The notes under the pieces: model-generated | The model's input: only the letters and a program-made list of their open reading frames with translations | Told to the model about the DNA's origin: nothing | Databases searched by the model: none | Shown: positions 44,423 to 53,368 of the stretch, in pieces | How the letters are laid out: the number at the start of each line of letters is the position of its first letter | How positions within the stretch are numbered: the stretch's first letter is position 1 | Program-made: the position numbers and the translations under genes | Source: an uncultured Candidatus Melainabacteria bacterium | GTDB taxonomy: Bacteria; Cyanobacteriota; Vampirovibrionia; Gastranaerophilales; Gastranaerophilaceae | Assembly (NCBI GenBank): GCA_949741915.1 | Contig: CATJOM010000078.1 | Location: 1-64,000 of the forward strand | Length of the DNA: 64,000 bases | Reading direction: 5' to 3'

Positions 44423-45085
44423 TTATTCCACAAGTCCTAAGTCAAGAACTTTTTTTACTTCCTGTTTTATTTTTTGATGAATTTCATCAATTGAAAGTTC
44501 GCCATCTATTGTTATAAAGCCGTATTCATCCTGAAGGCTGTCATATTCTTCAAGGCACCTTCCTTGATAAATTTCAAAACTCTTGTAAATATCGGTAGAA
44601 AGGCCAATATCACGGCCAGATTCAAAATAATCTAGCCCTTTTGTACCAATCATTCTTTTTAGAAGCTTATCTACTGGCATTTTAAGGTAGAATACAATAT
44701 CAGGAGTTGGTGCAAAATCATATAATTTTTTCACCCACTCAATGTCATGGCCCCTTACAGTGTCGCGCACAAATGCTGTGTATATGTATCTGTCTAAAAG
44801 TACTATAAAACCAGCCTTTAAAGCAGGAATTATAACATTTTCAAGCCTGTCGGCGTAATCTGCCGCATATAACAGGCTGAAAGTCGTTGTATTTAATAGA
44901 TTTCGCTCTTTTGCTTCGTTAATCACATCAGATATCAAACGCGATGTTTTCCACTCAGATAGCATACAGCCATAGCACTCATTTTCTATATATTTCTTAA
45001 GAAGATTTACCTGCGTTGATTTTCCAGCGCCGTCTGTTCCTTCAATAACTATTAGAAGCCCGTCATAGCCGTGTTTTTGATACAT
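44423..45085 (-). CDS. thymidylate-kinase-like protein B
   Basis: 220 residues, second of a tandem pair. P-loop VIEGTDGAGKSTQ, then LSEWKTSRLI where true dTMP kinases have REPGG, and DRYIYTAFVRDTVRG instead of DRYxxSxxAYQ. The LID region is MIGTKGLDYFESGRDIGLS. Nucleotide-kinase activity is likely but the acceptor may not be dTMP. The ATG immediately follows the TAA of the upstream paralogue (zero-base gap), so the two are translated together. Confidence 0.85.
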   Translation of the reverse strand: MYQKHGYDGLLIVIEGTDGAGKSTQVNLLKKYIENECYGCMLSEWKTSRLISDVINEAKERNLLNTTTFSLLYAADYADRLENVIIPALKAGFIVLLDRYIYTAFVRDTVRGHDIEWVKKLYDFAPTPDIVFYLKMPVDKLLKRMIGTKGLDYFESGRDIGLSTDIYKSFEIYQGRCLEEYDSLQDEYGFITIDGELSIDEIHQKIKQEVKKVLDLGLVE

Positions 45086-45760
45086 TTATATATTTATACC
45101 TTTCGATTTTAAAAGCTCAACAACCAACTGCCTGAAATACACCTGTTTTTTGTGGATTGTATCATTGGCATCCACCTTTATAAGGCCATATTCATCCACC
45201 ATATCTTTATATTGCTCTATTACCCTGTTTTGAAATAATACATAACTTTTATAGGGATTATTGGATAATTTTAAATCCATGCCAGCCTCATAATACTTCG
45301 GCTGTCGGGTAGAACAGATTCTCTCCAAAGAGACCTTTGCACTGACATCAAAATATACAGCTAAATCAGGCTTTATTGCAAAGCCATACATATTCCTTAC
45401 CCACTTTTTATCAACATCACGGGCAACATCACGGGCAAAGGCAGTATAGACATACCTGTCTGCAAGCACTATAAAACCAGCTTTCATGGCAGGAATAATA
45501 ACCTTTTCAAGCCTATCAGCAAAATCTACAGCATGAAGAAGAGAAAATGTTCTTCCCGAGAGGAGGTTTTTCTTTTTTGCTCGCTTTGTGGTTTCAGATA
45601 TCAAATCAGATGAATTCCAGCAGGTTAAAATTACATCTAAATCCTTGGTTTTTAGCCAGCTGTATAATAAATCAAGCTGCGTTGATTTACCGCTGCCATC
45701 AATTCCCTCAACACAAATGAGTACGCCTTTCAGGTCATGATTTTTATTAAATCTTAACAT
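45086..45760 (-). CDS. thymidylate-kinase-like protein A
   Basis: 224 residues, first of the pair. P-loop CVEGIDGSGKSTQ, then LTCWNSSDLI in place of REPGG, DRYVYTAFARDVARD, and ICSTRQPKYYEAGMDLKLSNNPY. It aligns along its whole length with protein B (DRLEKVIIPAMKAGFIVL versus DRLENVIIPALKAGFIVL), so the pair arose by tandem duplication. AAGG lies 6 nt before the ATG. Both differ from the true tmk at 6660-7286. Confidence 0.87.
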   Translation of the reverse strand: MLRFNKNHDLKGVLICVEGIDGSGKSTQLDLLYSWLKTKDLDVILTCWNSSDLISETTKRAKKKNLLSGRTFSLLHAVDFADRLEKVIIPAMKAGFIVLADRYVYTAFARDVARDVDKKWVRNMYGFAIKPDLAVYFDVSAKVSLERICSTRQPKYYEAGMDLKLSNNPYKSYVLFQNRVIEQYKDMVDEYGLIKVDANDTIHKKQVYFRQLVVELLKSKGINI

Positions 45761-45847
45761 TTTATACCTTGTTTTTTAGTGCCCTTTGTTAATAATATTA
45801 TAAGTAATAATTGATATTTGCAAACTCATTAAAGATTGGAAAGACAG

Positions 45848-46720
45848 ATGCAGAGTTTATTTAAGAAGTCTTTTAATATTGTAAAAGACAGCCCGTTTAT
45901 AACATTATTTTTTGTGCTATATCTAATTGCGCTATTTTTAGTAATTCAGGCGATGGTAACAGCGAAAAACTTTGCCCTTGCAGGAATCATAGGAATCTTG
46001 CTTTCACTTTTAACCTGCGCATTTATTTCAGGCTGGTTTGGAATGATTCGAACCTCTGTACTTGTTTATAAAGAAGATAAAACACCCGAAGAAAAGCTTA
46101 ACGAAGCAATAAAACTTAAAAATGACTTTTTTTCAGGCGTTTCAACCTTTATTTTGCCAATGTTTGCAGGATTCTTGGTTTTTACGGCGCTTTTGTACGG
46201 CCATTCTTGTCTATCCGATATTCTGTTCGGAAAAATTGATGATGTGCTTTATAATTTGTCAAAGTATGCAAATGACCCAGAGGCTTTTAAGAATTACTTT
46301 ATAAGTCTTCCAAATTCAACATGGAATTTAATATTCAAAAAAAGTGTATTTTCATATGTTACATTATGCCTAATTACGCTTACATTTCTATATTGGGCTG
46401 CAAGTCTTTATTTAAACTGTAACTGTTCAATAAACCCTGTTAGAGCACTCATAGATTCATTCAAGACGATGTTTCTTAACTTTTTTGAAACAATTTCAAT
46501 TTTTATATTGTTAACAATTGTTAACTTTGTACTTATGCTTATGCAGGCAGTTTTTATAGATAATGTAATAATTTCATTCATTGCAATGATTTTAAGGATT
46601 TATTTTGCAGCGTTCATAATTGTGCTAATATTTGACTTATATGACTCTAAACAAAAAAAATGCACCACTGATTGTAATAACAGGACCAACTGCTTCGGGC
46701 AAAACAGCGTTGACAATTAA
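45848..46720 (+). CDS. polytopic membrane protein, unknown function
   Basis: 290 residues from the ATG at 45848, which has GGAAAG just upstream; a TTG 12 nt earlier is possible. About six membrane segments (ITLFFVLYLIALFLVIQAMV, LAGIIGILLSLLTCAFISG, VSTFILPMFAGFLVF, SVFSYVTLCLITLTFLYWA, ISIFILLTIVNFVLMLMQAVF, FIAMILRIYFAAFIIVLIF). The last ~20 residues are Cys/Asn/Thr-rich and are encoded by DNA shared out of frame with the start of miaA. No family recognised. Confidence 0.75.
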   Translation: MQSLFKKSFNIVKDSPFITLFFVLYLIALFLVIQAMVTAKNFALAGIIGILLSLLTCAFISGWFGMIRTSVLVYKEDKTPEEKLNEAIKLKNDFFSGVSTFILPMFAGFLVFTALLYGHSCLSDILFGKIDDVLYNLSKYANDPEAFKNYFISLPNSTWNLIFKKSVFSYVTLCLITLTFLYWAASLYLNCNCSINPVRALIDSFKTMFLNFFETISIFILLTIVNFVLMLMQAVFIDNVIISFIAMILRIYFAAFIIVLIFDLYDSKQKKCTTDCNNRTNCFGQNSVDN

Positions 46721-47546
46721 TCTCGCAAAAAAAATTAACGCCGAGATAATCTGCGCTGATTCAAGAATTGTATACAAAGGATTAGATATAGTAAGCGCAA
46801 AGCCTTCCATTATAGAAATGGAAGGTATTGTGCATCATTTGATGGATATAATGGAGCCATTGAATAAACCTTACAGCGCAGGCGATTTTGTTAAGGATGC
46901 GAAAATTTGTATAGAAAAGATACAAAATAAAGGCAAACCTGTTATTATTTCAGGCGGAACATGGTTTTATATTAAATGCCTTTTGGATGAAAAAGAGCTT
47001 CATGAAATTTCAGAAAACATTGAACTCAGACAAGAATTAGAAAAATATGACACCAAAACACTTTGGCATATGCTAAATAATACTGATAAAAAAAGGGCGG
47101 AGGCAATTCATCCGAATAATAAAGAGAGAATAATTCGCGCAATTGAAATGGCGAAAGCATTAAACGGCAATGTTTCAGGTGCGCAAAGGAAAGAAAATAC
47201 GCAATATCAAACCTTGTGGTTTTCGAATGATTTTATTGAGGAAAAAAAAAGAGAAGAGCTTTATAGCAGAATAAATCTGCGCGTGGATAAGATGATAGAA
47301 AACGGGCTTTATTATGAATGGGAAAGGATGACAAAAAAACACGGCAGGACAAAGGTTTTAGAAAACACCATAGGGTACAAAGAATTTTTTGAACTTGAAA
47401 ATGGCATTTATTCAAACATTGATGAAGCGATTATTAAAATTAAGCAGAGAACAAGAAATTTTGCCAAAAGGCAATTAACGTTTTTCAGACAAATGTCAAG
47501 AATTATAAAGATTAAGGATGAAAATGACATTTTGGAGCAATTTTAA
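46641..47546 (+). CDS. miaA: tRNA dimethylallyltransferase
   Basis: Prenylates A37 of tRNAs reading U-codons. 301 residues from the ATG at 46641. The P-loop is ITGPTASGKTAL, with CADSRIVYKGLDIVSAKPS (family DSMQVYRGMDIGTAKP), VHHLMDIMEP, GDFVKDA, ISGGTWFYIKCLL, NNKERIIRAIEM and NTIGYKEF as further landmarks. It overlaps the upstream membrane protein gene by 80 nt in another frame. A TGC-TAATAT box at 46623-46631 could give an almost leaderless transcript of its own. Confidence 0.95.
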   Translation: MTLNKKNAPLIVITGPTASGKTALTINLAKKINAEIICADSRIVYKGLDIVSAKPSIIEMEGIVHHLMDIMEPLNKPYSAGDFVKDAKICIEKIQNKGKPVIISGGTWFYIKCLLDEKELHEISENIELRQELEKYDTKTLWHMLNNTDKKRAEAIHPNNKERIIRAIEMAKALNGNVSGAQRKENTQYQTLWFSNDFIEEKKREELYSRINLRVDKMIENGLYYEWERMTKKHGRTKVLENTIGYKEFFELENGIYSNIDEAIIKIKQRTRNFAKRQLTFFRQMSRIIKIKDENDILEQF

Positions 47547-47616
47547 AACCTGTTTTGTTTTATAAGATATGTAGAATAAAAATATGTAACATAAAGCAGG
47601 GAAATTTTGTAATTCT

Positions 47617-48201
47617 ATGGCAAGCAGCATAAGCCCAAATATTAATAACGCCCAAAATATGCAGAGTATCAATGTTGCTATGCCTGCACAAAATACTAGT
47701 GCGAAGATGCAAAACAAACCCGCAAACATAAATGGCACACTGGAAAACAGTCCAAGCGAAGATGTATTTATTTCAAGTAATGCAACAACCCAAAATTTGG
47801 AACAGGATGTTGAAATAAATCCAAATAACCAAGCAAACCTTGAAGATAAAGGACAAAATATTCAAGCAGAAGAGGCCACCTGCACAGATAATTCAGATAA
47901 TTCCCAAAGTGCACAATCAGCTGACAGCAAAAAACCCAACCTTGGCGTACTTGAAGGGCCCAATAACTATTCAAAAACACCAATAACCGATACAATAAAT
48001 AAGCAAAAAGAAGAAACCCCAAGGACTAAACTTCCAAAGAAGGTCAAAGAAAAAAATAAACCGGTAGGAAGTCCAACAGGAAAAAAATTAACCTCGGGAC
48101 AAATCAGCGCCTTGTGTTCAATGGGCTCTCTTGCAATAACTTTAACCATATTGATTCCGAAAGGAATTTCAAAAATCAAAAAAATAATCAAGCATAAATA
48201 G
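47617..48201 (+). CDS. Asn/Gln-rich protein with C-terminal membrane anchor
   Basis: 194 residues. The first ~150 are low-complexity, rich in Asn, Gln, Ser and Lys and probably disordered. Residues ~160-182 are hydrophobic (ISALCSMGSLAITLTILIPKGI), followed by a Lys-rich tail. It would be a tail-anchored or C-terminally anchored membrane protein. There is no clear Shine-Dalgarno near the ATG (a GGGAAA is ~14 nt away). No family recognised; composition resembles the 785-residue protein at 48901-51258. Confidence 0.6.
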   Translation: MASSISPNINNAQNMQSINVAMPAQNTSAKMQNKPANINGTLENSPSEDVFISSNATTQNLEQDVEINPNNQANLEDKGQNIQAEEATCTDNSDNSQSAQSADSKKPNLGVLEGPNNYSKTPITDTINKQKEETPRTKLPKKVKEKNKPVGSPTGKKLTSGQISALCSMGSLAITLTILIPKGISKIKKIIKHK

Positions 48202-48283
48202 TATTTAACTTGCTTAAATCATATATTATGACCTATAATAATTTTAACGGGTAATAATTGTTTGATAAAGAGAGATAAATATT

Positions 48284-48880
48284 ATGAAAAAACACGCATT
48301 TACTTTGGCTGAAACCCTTTTGACACTGGCAATTATAGGTATTTGTGCAGCCATGACAGTTCCATCAATCAAAAATTTAACAAACAGCACAAGAGAACAG
48401 GAAGCCGACGTCATGGCAAAAAAAATTATCACCAATTTCTCGGGCGCTTCAAGCCAGATACTAATGACGCAGTCAAAAACCAGAAGAATGAATGATATAG
48501 GCTGTAATGATGCCACTGATTTATTTAATCTTTATGGAAAATTTCTTCAAATTTCAGCTGTCATGGATAAAAGTGATATTCCAAACGGTTTCAATGGTGA
48601 TGTTGTAGGACGATTGGCAGATAGTTCAATATTCGGCCTTGAATATGATAAAGCATGTAATATTTCAAAAACAGGCTTGACTGTTTTACCCGGAAAAAGC
48701 GGCAGCAACGCTACCTCGCCTGTCGTAATAAATGCAACCAAAGCCTGCGGTATTATCTATTTTGATACAAATGGTGTCAAGGGACCAAACACTGATGGCA
48801 TAGACAGATTTGCTGTACCAATATTTAAATCAGGCGTAAAAATTCCTTCTGTAACAGCTTCTGCAAGCCCTAGTACTTAA
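48284..48880 (+). CDS. type IV prepilin-like / pseudopilin protein
   Basis: 198 residues. The N-terminus KKHAFTLAETLLTLAIIGICAAMTVPSI is a class III (prepilin) signal, cut before Phe, with Ala rather than Gly at -1 and Glu at +5. The C-terminal domain has cysteines that may pair and IIYFDTNGVKGPNTDGIDRFAVPIF, a pattern of pseudopilins with a calcium-type DxNGxKGPN loop. No prepilin peptidase, ATPase or other pilus gene lies nearby. AGAGAG precedes the ATG; TATAAT at 48235-48240. Confidence 0.85.
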   Translation: MKKHAFTLAETLLTLAIIGICAAMTVPSIKNLTNSTREQEADVMAKKIITNFSGASSQILMTQSKTRRMNDIGCNDATDLFNLYGKFLQISAVMDKSDIPNGFNGDVVGRLADSSIFGLEYDKACNISKTGLTVLPGKSGSNATSPVVINATKACGIIYFDTNGVKGPNTDGIDRFAVPIFKSGVKIPSVTASASPST

Positions 48881-48900
48881 TTTAACTATAATCTAATAAA

Positions 48901-51258
48901 TTATAAATATTTCATGGCATCATCCATTGCTTTATCCGCCTTATCAAGCACATCCAGAACATTCTGGTTTGTTATATCTGCTTCATTTACAGGCGTATTA
49001 GCATCATTTTGGCTGATGCCTGATGTTTTATCTAATAAATTATTTGCCTTTGATTCTGCATCAGCTGCCGCATTCACCTGGGTGGCATTGCTCTGTGCTG
49101 CCAGTGTAGCTGTCTCGTTGTAATTAAACGGTTTCGAAGACGGTATATAGGTCCTTGCAGGCTCAGCAGTTGCTTCAGGCTGCGTATTCTCAGGCGCCTT
49201 TATATTTTGTTTTGCCGCATTTGCTGTGTCATTTTGAGTGCTTGCAGGCCGTTGTCTTTGAGGCTGAATGCTTTGGGAATTATTATGCACTTGGTCTGCA
49301 TTCGGTCTCGCTGAACTTTCCTGCATTGTATTTGTGTTCAGGGAAGAATTTGACTGCATTCTATTATTTGGATTATTTACATAACTTTGAAGAAGCTGGC
49401 TTGGAGGAGTTTGCTTAGAGACCTGCTGCAATTGGTCGTTTGATGTTGAAGCATTCGACATCTGCCCCCCAGGTATTTGCGCTGCTGGCTCATCTGGTAT
49501 AGAAGCCAATAATTCTAATAAAAGCATAGGATTTTGCTGTATTTGCGCCATTGCTTCAGGGCTGCTCTGCAGAGCCTGTATAATCTCAGGATGTGCCTGC
49601 AGTTTTTGAAGTGCCTGTTCCTCTGTCATATTCAGATTCTTCATAGCTTCCGCCTGAGCCTTTTGTGCCTCTTCCTGCTGCGCCTCAACAGGGTCATATG
49701 GTTTTCCAAATACTTTATTAATTGCAGCAGTTATTGGCTTAGAGAATATACCCTGCAATACCATAGAAATCAACATAAACCTCATTACACCACCGCCACC
49801 ATTTTTTATATGTTGAAATCCTCTGCCTACAGCAGTCTTAGCGGTTTTTTCTACAGCACGTCCGTTAATTACAGGATCTAAGCCTATACCAAAGAATTTA
49901 CCAACAGGTTTTAGTATCTTTGTAAACAAAGTCTTGCCCTCGGCATTTCCCATTGATGCAACACCATAAGTCAAACCAAATGCCATAGGCATTGTGAATG
50001 CCAATGAGCCCATTGTACCCATATAATCATGTGCTACAACAGAAGCCTTTTTGCCCTCTGGTGCATCCTGTGCGCTGTTATACAAGCTCATAATCTGGAG
50101 GCATAATAATGCACCCATACCAGATTTATCATTTACAAAGTTTGAAATTGATTCTGTCGGGAAAAGTAATGATTTTTGAATAAGAGAACCAACCTTATTG
50201 CTTGCAAGATTATCAGATATAACATTATATTTTATCAATGAATTTCCCAGATTGCCTTTACAGAAAGGCTTCCAAGAATCACCCATTATCTTTTTACCTG
50301 CCTTATCAATAAAGTTAACAGGCCACCAGGAGCCCATTATATCTTGCAGTTTTGCAAGACCCTTGCCATCACTGTCCATAAGAACACCGGTAAATTCGCT
50401 CATATCAAGGCTTAGTTTGCCGTCAAGCCCTGTAATTTTGCCTTCTTCAAGCTGTGATAATATATTTAATAAATCTTTGTGATTTTTACATCCAAAGTTA
50501 TCTTTAATCATATCGGTAAAGCGGTTGCATATTTGAACGTTTGTAAGCTGTTCACCATTTAAATCCATCGATTTTTCAATCATGGTCAAAAGTTCTTTTG
50601 CCTTTTTATCTGAACCAGTGAGTTTCTTTAATGACTTCAATTTTTCAGCTTCATTTCCTAAGCCACCAAGAGCATGCTTTAAAATATCAGGCGGAGTCAA
50701 AGAAAATATGGTTTTCATACCTTGACCTTGGCCTCTTGCAATGCTCCATTTGGGTTTTGCTTTATTCACCTTAAGCGTATGTTCTATATCCTGAAACGAT
50801 TTACTTTTTCTAAGAATATCAAGGGTTCCGTCTTTGCCCTTTTTAAAAAATCCTGTAATTGATTTATATAAGCCGTTATTGTCCAGTGATTCTGCAACAT
50901 TTATGCCTATCTCAGGCAGCTTATGAACAGAAAATTTACTATTGCCTAATGCAGCAAGCCCCACAACCGTTCCAAAGGTAAGCCCCAAAGACGTCATGAA
51001 TTTTTTAAAGCCCTTGCCGCCAACAATATTCTTTGCTGCTTTTACAAAACCATTATCATTGGCTTGTTCTGAAGCCCTACCAGCAAGTTCTACGGTATCC
51101 TGTTTAATTTTTTCTGTATCAATTGCACCAAAGTTTTGTTGATTATAAGGATTTACAACATTTTGGCTATTCTGCTGCTGTTTTTTTTGCATAGCAGGTT
51201 GATTAGTCATCATACCAAATGCCATATTATTTTGTGTTTGGTTATAGCCGTAAACCAT
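48901..51258 (-). CDS. large Asn/Gln-rich protein, unknown function
   Basis: 785 residues. It starts with a polar leader and QQNFGAIDTEK, then a glycine-rich hydrophobic segment (FKKFMTSLGLTFGTVVGLAALG, about 95-120). A folded-looking, Lys-rich middle follows (~150-400), then further hydrophobic segments (GTMGSLAFTMPMAFGLTYGVA, FMLISMVLQGIF). The C-terminal ~250 residues are Gln/Asn/Ala/Pro-rich, including QLQQVSKQTPPSQLLQSY and NPNNRMQSNSSLNTNTM. It is probably envelope-associated. No family recognised. Divergent from etfB with 127 bp between. Confidence 0.75.
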   Translation of the reverse strand: MVYGYNQTQNNMAFGMMTNQPAMQKKQQQNSQNVVNPYNQQNFGAIDTEKIKQDTVELAGRASEQANDNGFVKAAKNIVGGKGFKKFMTSLGLTFGTVVGLAALGNSKFSVHKLPEIGINVAESLDNNGLYKSITGFFKKGKDGTLDILRKSKSFQDIEHTLKVNKAKPKWSIARGQGQGMKTIFSLTPPDILKHALGGLGNEAEKLKSLKKLTGSDKKAKELLTMIEKSMDLNGEQLTNVQICNRFTDMIKDNFGCKNHKDLLNILSQLEEGKITGLDGKLSLDMSEFTGVLMDSDGKGLAKLQDIMGSWWPVNFIDKAGKKIMGDSWKPFCKGNLGNSLIKYNVISDNLASNKVGSLIQKSLLFPTESISNFVNDKSGMGALLCLQIMSLYNSAQDAPEGKKASVVAHDYMGTMGSLAFTMPMAFGLTYGVASMGNAEGKTLFTKILKPVGKFFGIGLDPVINGRAVEKTAKTAVGRGFQHIKNGGGGVMRFMLISMVLQGIFSKPITAAINKVFGKPYDPVEAQQEEAQKAQAEAMKNLNMTEEQALQKLQAHPEIIQALQSSPEAMAQIQQNPMLLLELLASIPDEPAAQIPGGQMSNASTSNDQLQQVSKQTPPSQLLQSYVNNPNNRMQSNSSLNTNTMQESSARPNADQVHNNSQSIQPQRQRPASTQNDTANAAKQNIKAPENTQPEATAEPARTYIPSSKPFNYNETATLAAQSNATQVNAAADAESKANNLLDKTSGISQNDANTPVNEADITNQNVLDVLDKADKAMDDAMKYL

Positions 51259-51347
51259 GAATAATCCCGCTTTATCTCTATATTATAATAAAGTCAAAAT
51301 AGAAAAAATAATTTACCGATTTTTACATTTTGTAACAATTAATAATG

Positions 51348-51356
51348 TGATATAAT
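51348..51356 (+). promoter_or_regulatory. extended -10 of etfBA
   Basis: TGA-TATAAT (TATAAT at 51351-51356). Predicted +1 near 51363, giving a 23-nt leader with AGGAT 7 nt before the TTG start. This is a contrast to the leaderless genes. Confidence 0.6.
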
Positions 51357-51385
51357 TAACATAAATAAAATTTAGGATAGAAAAA

Positions 51386-52186
51386 TTGAAAATTATAGTA
51401 TGTGTAAAGCAGGTTCCAGATACAAATGATGTCAAGTGGAGCAAAGAAAACAATATTATACGAGAAGGGCTTATTAATATAATTAACCCCTATGATGAAT
51501 ACGCAATTCAAGCAGCATTGGATATTAAAAAATTTAACCCCGATACAAAGATTACGCTTCTTTCCATGGGGCCAAACTGCGCCAAGGATGCGCTTGAATA
51601 TGGACTTTCAATGGGGGCAGATGATGCCATCTTGCTTTCGGATAAAAGATTTTCAGGTGCAGATACCTGTGCCACAAGTAAAACTTTGGCTTCGGCTATT
51701 AAAAATGTGATTAAAGATTTTGACCTAATAATCACAGGGCAATTTGCAATTGACGGAGATACTGCGCAAACTGGCCCGTCACTTTCATATCATTTAAACA
51801 TTCCTGTGTTAACTTATGTAAAGAAAATTACAGATTCAAAAGAAGGCAAAATAACTGCAATGTGCGAAAGGGAAAATGAAGTATTAACTTTCGAGACCAA
51901 ATTGCCAGCCGTATTATGCGTATTAAAGAATTGTGCGGAATTAAAAAAACCAAGAATTGAAGATTATATACGGGCACAAACGAAACGGATTGGGATTCTA
52001 AACCTTGATGATATACAATCAATACCAGAAGAGACAGGAATAAAAGGTTCGCCTACATTTGTTCAAAGAGCCTTTCGCCCAGAAGTTAACAGATGGTGCA
52101 AAAAAGTAAAATACGACTATATAAAAGAAATTTTATTGCATATAAGGGAAGAAAATGGCAAAGAAGAAAAAACAGAACAGCAATAA
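51386..52186 (+). CDS. etfB: electron transfer flavoprotein beta subunit
   Basis: 266 residues. Start TTG with AGGAT upstream. IIVCVKQVPDTNDVKWSKENN is the EtfB opening. NPYDEYAIQAALDIK, ITLLSMGPNCAKDALEYGLSMGADDAILLSD, and LIITGQFAIDGDTAQTGPSLSYHLNIP form the AMP/FAD-binding fold. Its last 32 nt overlap etfA. The subunit pairs with EtfA to pass electrons between acyl-CoA-type dehydrogenases and ferredoxin or quinone, but no such dehydrogenase is in the window. Confidence 0.95.
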   Translation: MKIIVCVKQVPDTNDVKWSKENNIIREGLINIINPYDEYAIQAALDIKKFNPDTKITLLSMGPNCAKDALEYGLSMGADDAILLSDKRFSGADTCATSKTLASAIKNVIKDFDLIITGQFAIDGDTAQTGPSLSYHLNIPVLTYVKKITDSKEGKITAMCERENEVLTFETKLPAVLCVLKNCAELKKPRIEDYIRAQTKRIGILNLDDIQSIPEETGIKGSPTFVQRAFRPEVNRWCKKVKYDYIKEILLHIREENGKEEKTEQQ

Positions 52187-53255
52187 TCAAAATGAAAACT
52201 TATCAAGTAATCAGGCAGAAGAAATGATTACCAGAGATATATTTGTCTTTGCAGAAATAATCAAAAAGAGCGATAAAATGACACTACATGCCGTTGTGCC
52301 TGAGCTTTTAAATGCTGCAAGAGAACTTGCAGATAAATACACAAACATGCTAAAGGTTTGCTCTATCATTTGCACTGATTATAACATTGATTCAGATTTT
52401 GAAAATATTAAAAGAGATTTATATATCAATGGCAGCGATAAAATTTATTTTATTAAAAGCGAAAAAATACAAAATTACACAGGAATAGCAAAAGCAGTTT
52501 CAGAATTTTGCAAAGCCAAGATTCCCGAAATATTCCTAATAGGCGCCACAATAATAGGAAGGAGCATTGCGCCACTAATTTCTTCTGATTTGAATACAGG
52601 CCTTACGGCTGATTGCACAAAACTTGAAATAACAAATTTTAAGGATGAAAAAAAACTTGCCGCAACAAGACCTACATTTGGTGGGCAGTTGATGGCAACA
52701 ATTTTATGTAAAAATCTGCCTCAAATGGCGACTGTCCGACCTTCTGTACTGCAAAAAAGAGGTGACATCTATAAAGAAGATGGCGAGTACGAAGAATTCA
52801 TACCGAATTTAGACGATTTTTGTAATCATTTGACTATATTAAACACTGAAATCAATAAAAACAAGCTGTCTGCAGAACTTGAAAATGCACAGATTGTTGT
52901 TGCTGGAGGCAAAGGCCTTAAAAATGAAGAAAATTTTCAAAAATTAATAAAATTTGCAAATCTGATTGGCGCAAGCTATGCGGGCTCCAGAGGCGCTGTA
53001 GATATGGGCTTGATTGGTAAAGAATATCAAATAGGCCAAACAGGGAAAACTGTTGCCCCTAAAGTATATATTGCTTTTGGCATTTCAGGTGCAGTTCATC
53101 ATATGGTAGGGATAAGCAACGCTAAAAAAATTATTGCAATAAACAACGACGAAAATGCCCCAATTATCGAAAATTCAGATATTGCAATAGTCGAAGATGC
53201 CTCAAAAGTCTTGGATGAACTTATAGAAGAACTTGAAAAAAATGGAAACGCCTAG
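52155..53255 (+). CDS. etfA: electron transfer flavoprotein alpha subunit
   Basis: 366 residues, overlapping etfB by 32 nt with AAGGGAAG before the ATG. A polar ~25-residue leader precedes the EtfA N-domain. The FAD domain has VVAGGKGLKNEENFQ, AGSRGAVDMGLI, YQIGQTGKTVAPKVYIAFGISGAVHHMVGI and IIAINNDENAPI, all typical. Whether the pair is of the electron-bifurcating type cannot be decided from the sequence by eye. Confidence 0.95.
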   Translation: MAKKKKQNSNNQNENLSSNQAEEMITRDIFVFAEIIKKSDKMTLHAVVPELLNAARELADKYTNMLKVCSIICTDYNIDSDFENIKRDLYINGSDKIYFIKSEKIQNYTGIAKAVSEFCKAKIPEIFLIGATIIGRSIAPLISSDLNTGLTADCTKLEITNFKDEKKLAATRPTFGGQLMATILCKNLPQMATVRPSVLQKRGDIYKEDGEYEEFIPNLDDFCNHLTILNTEINKNKLSAELENAQIVVAGGKGLKNEENFQKLIKFANLIGASYAGSRGAVDMGLIGKEYQIGQTGKTVAPKVYIAFGISGAVHHMVGISNAKKIIAINNDENAPIIENSDIAIVEDASKVLDELIEELEKNGNA

Positions 53256-53368
53256 ACAAAGGCCATATTTACAGCTTTTTTGGAGTCTGCCGTAATTTTG
53301 ACCAAACCAAATTGGCGTTACAGTTCAAGAAATATTGGCACGATATAACGACTGCACAAAAAATATCC

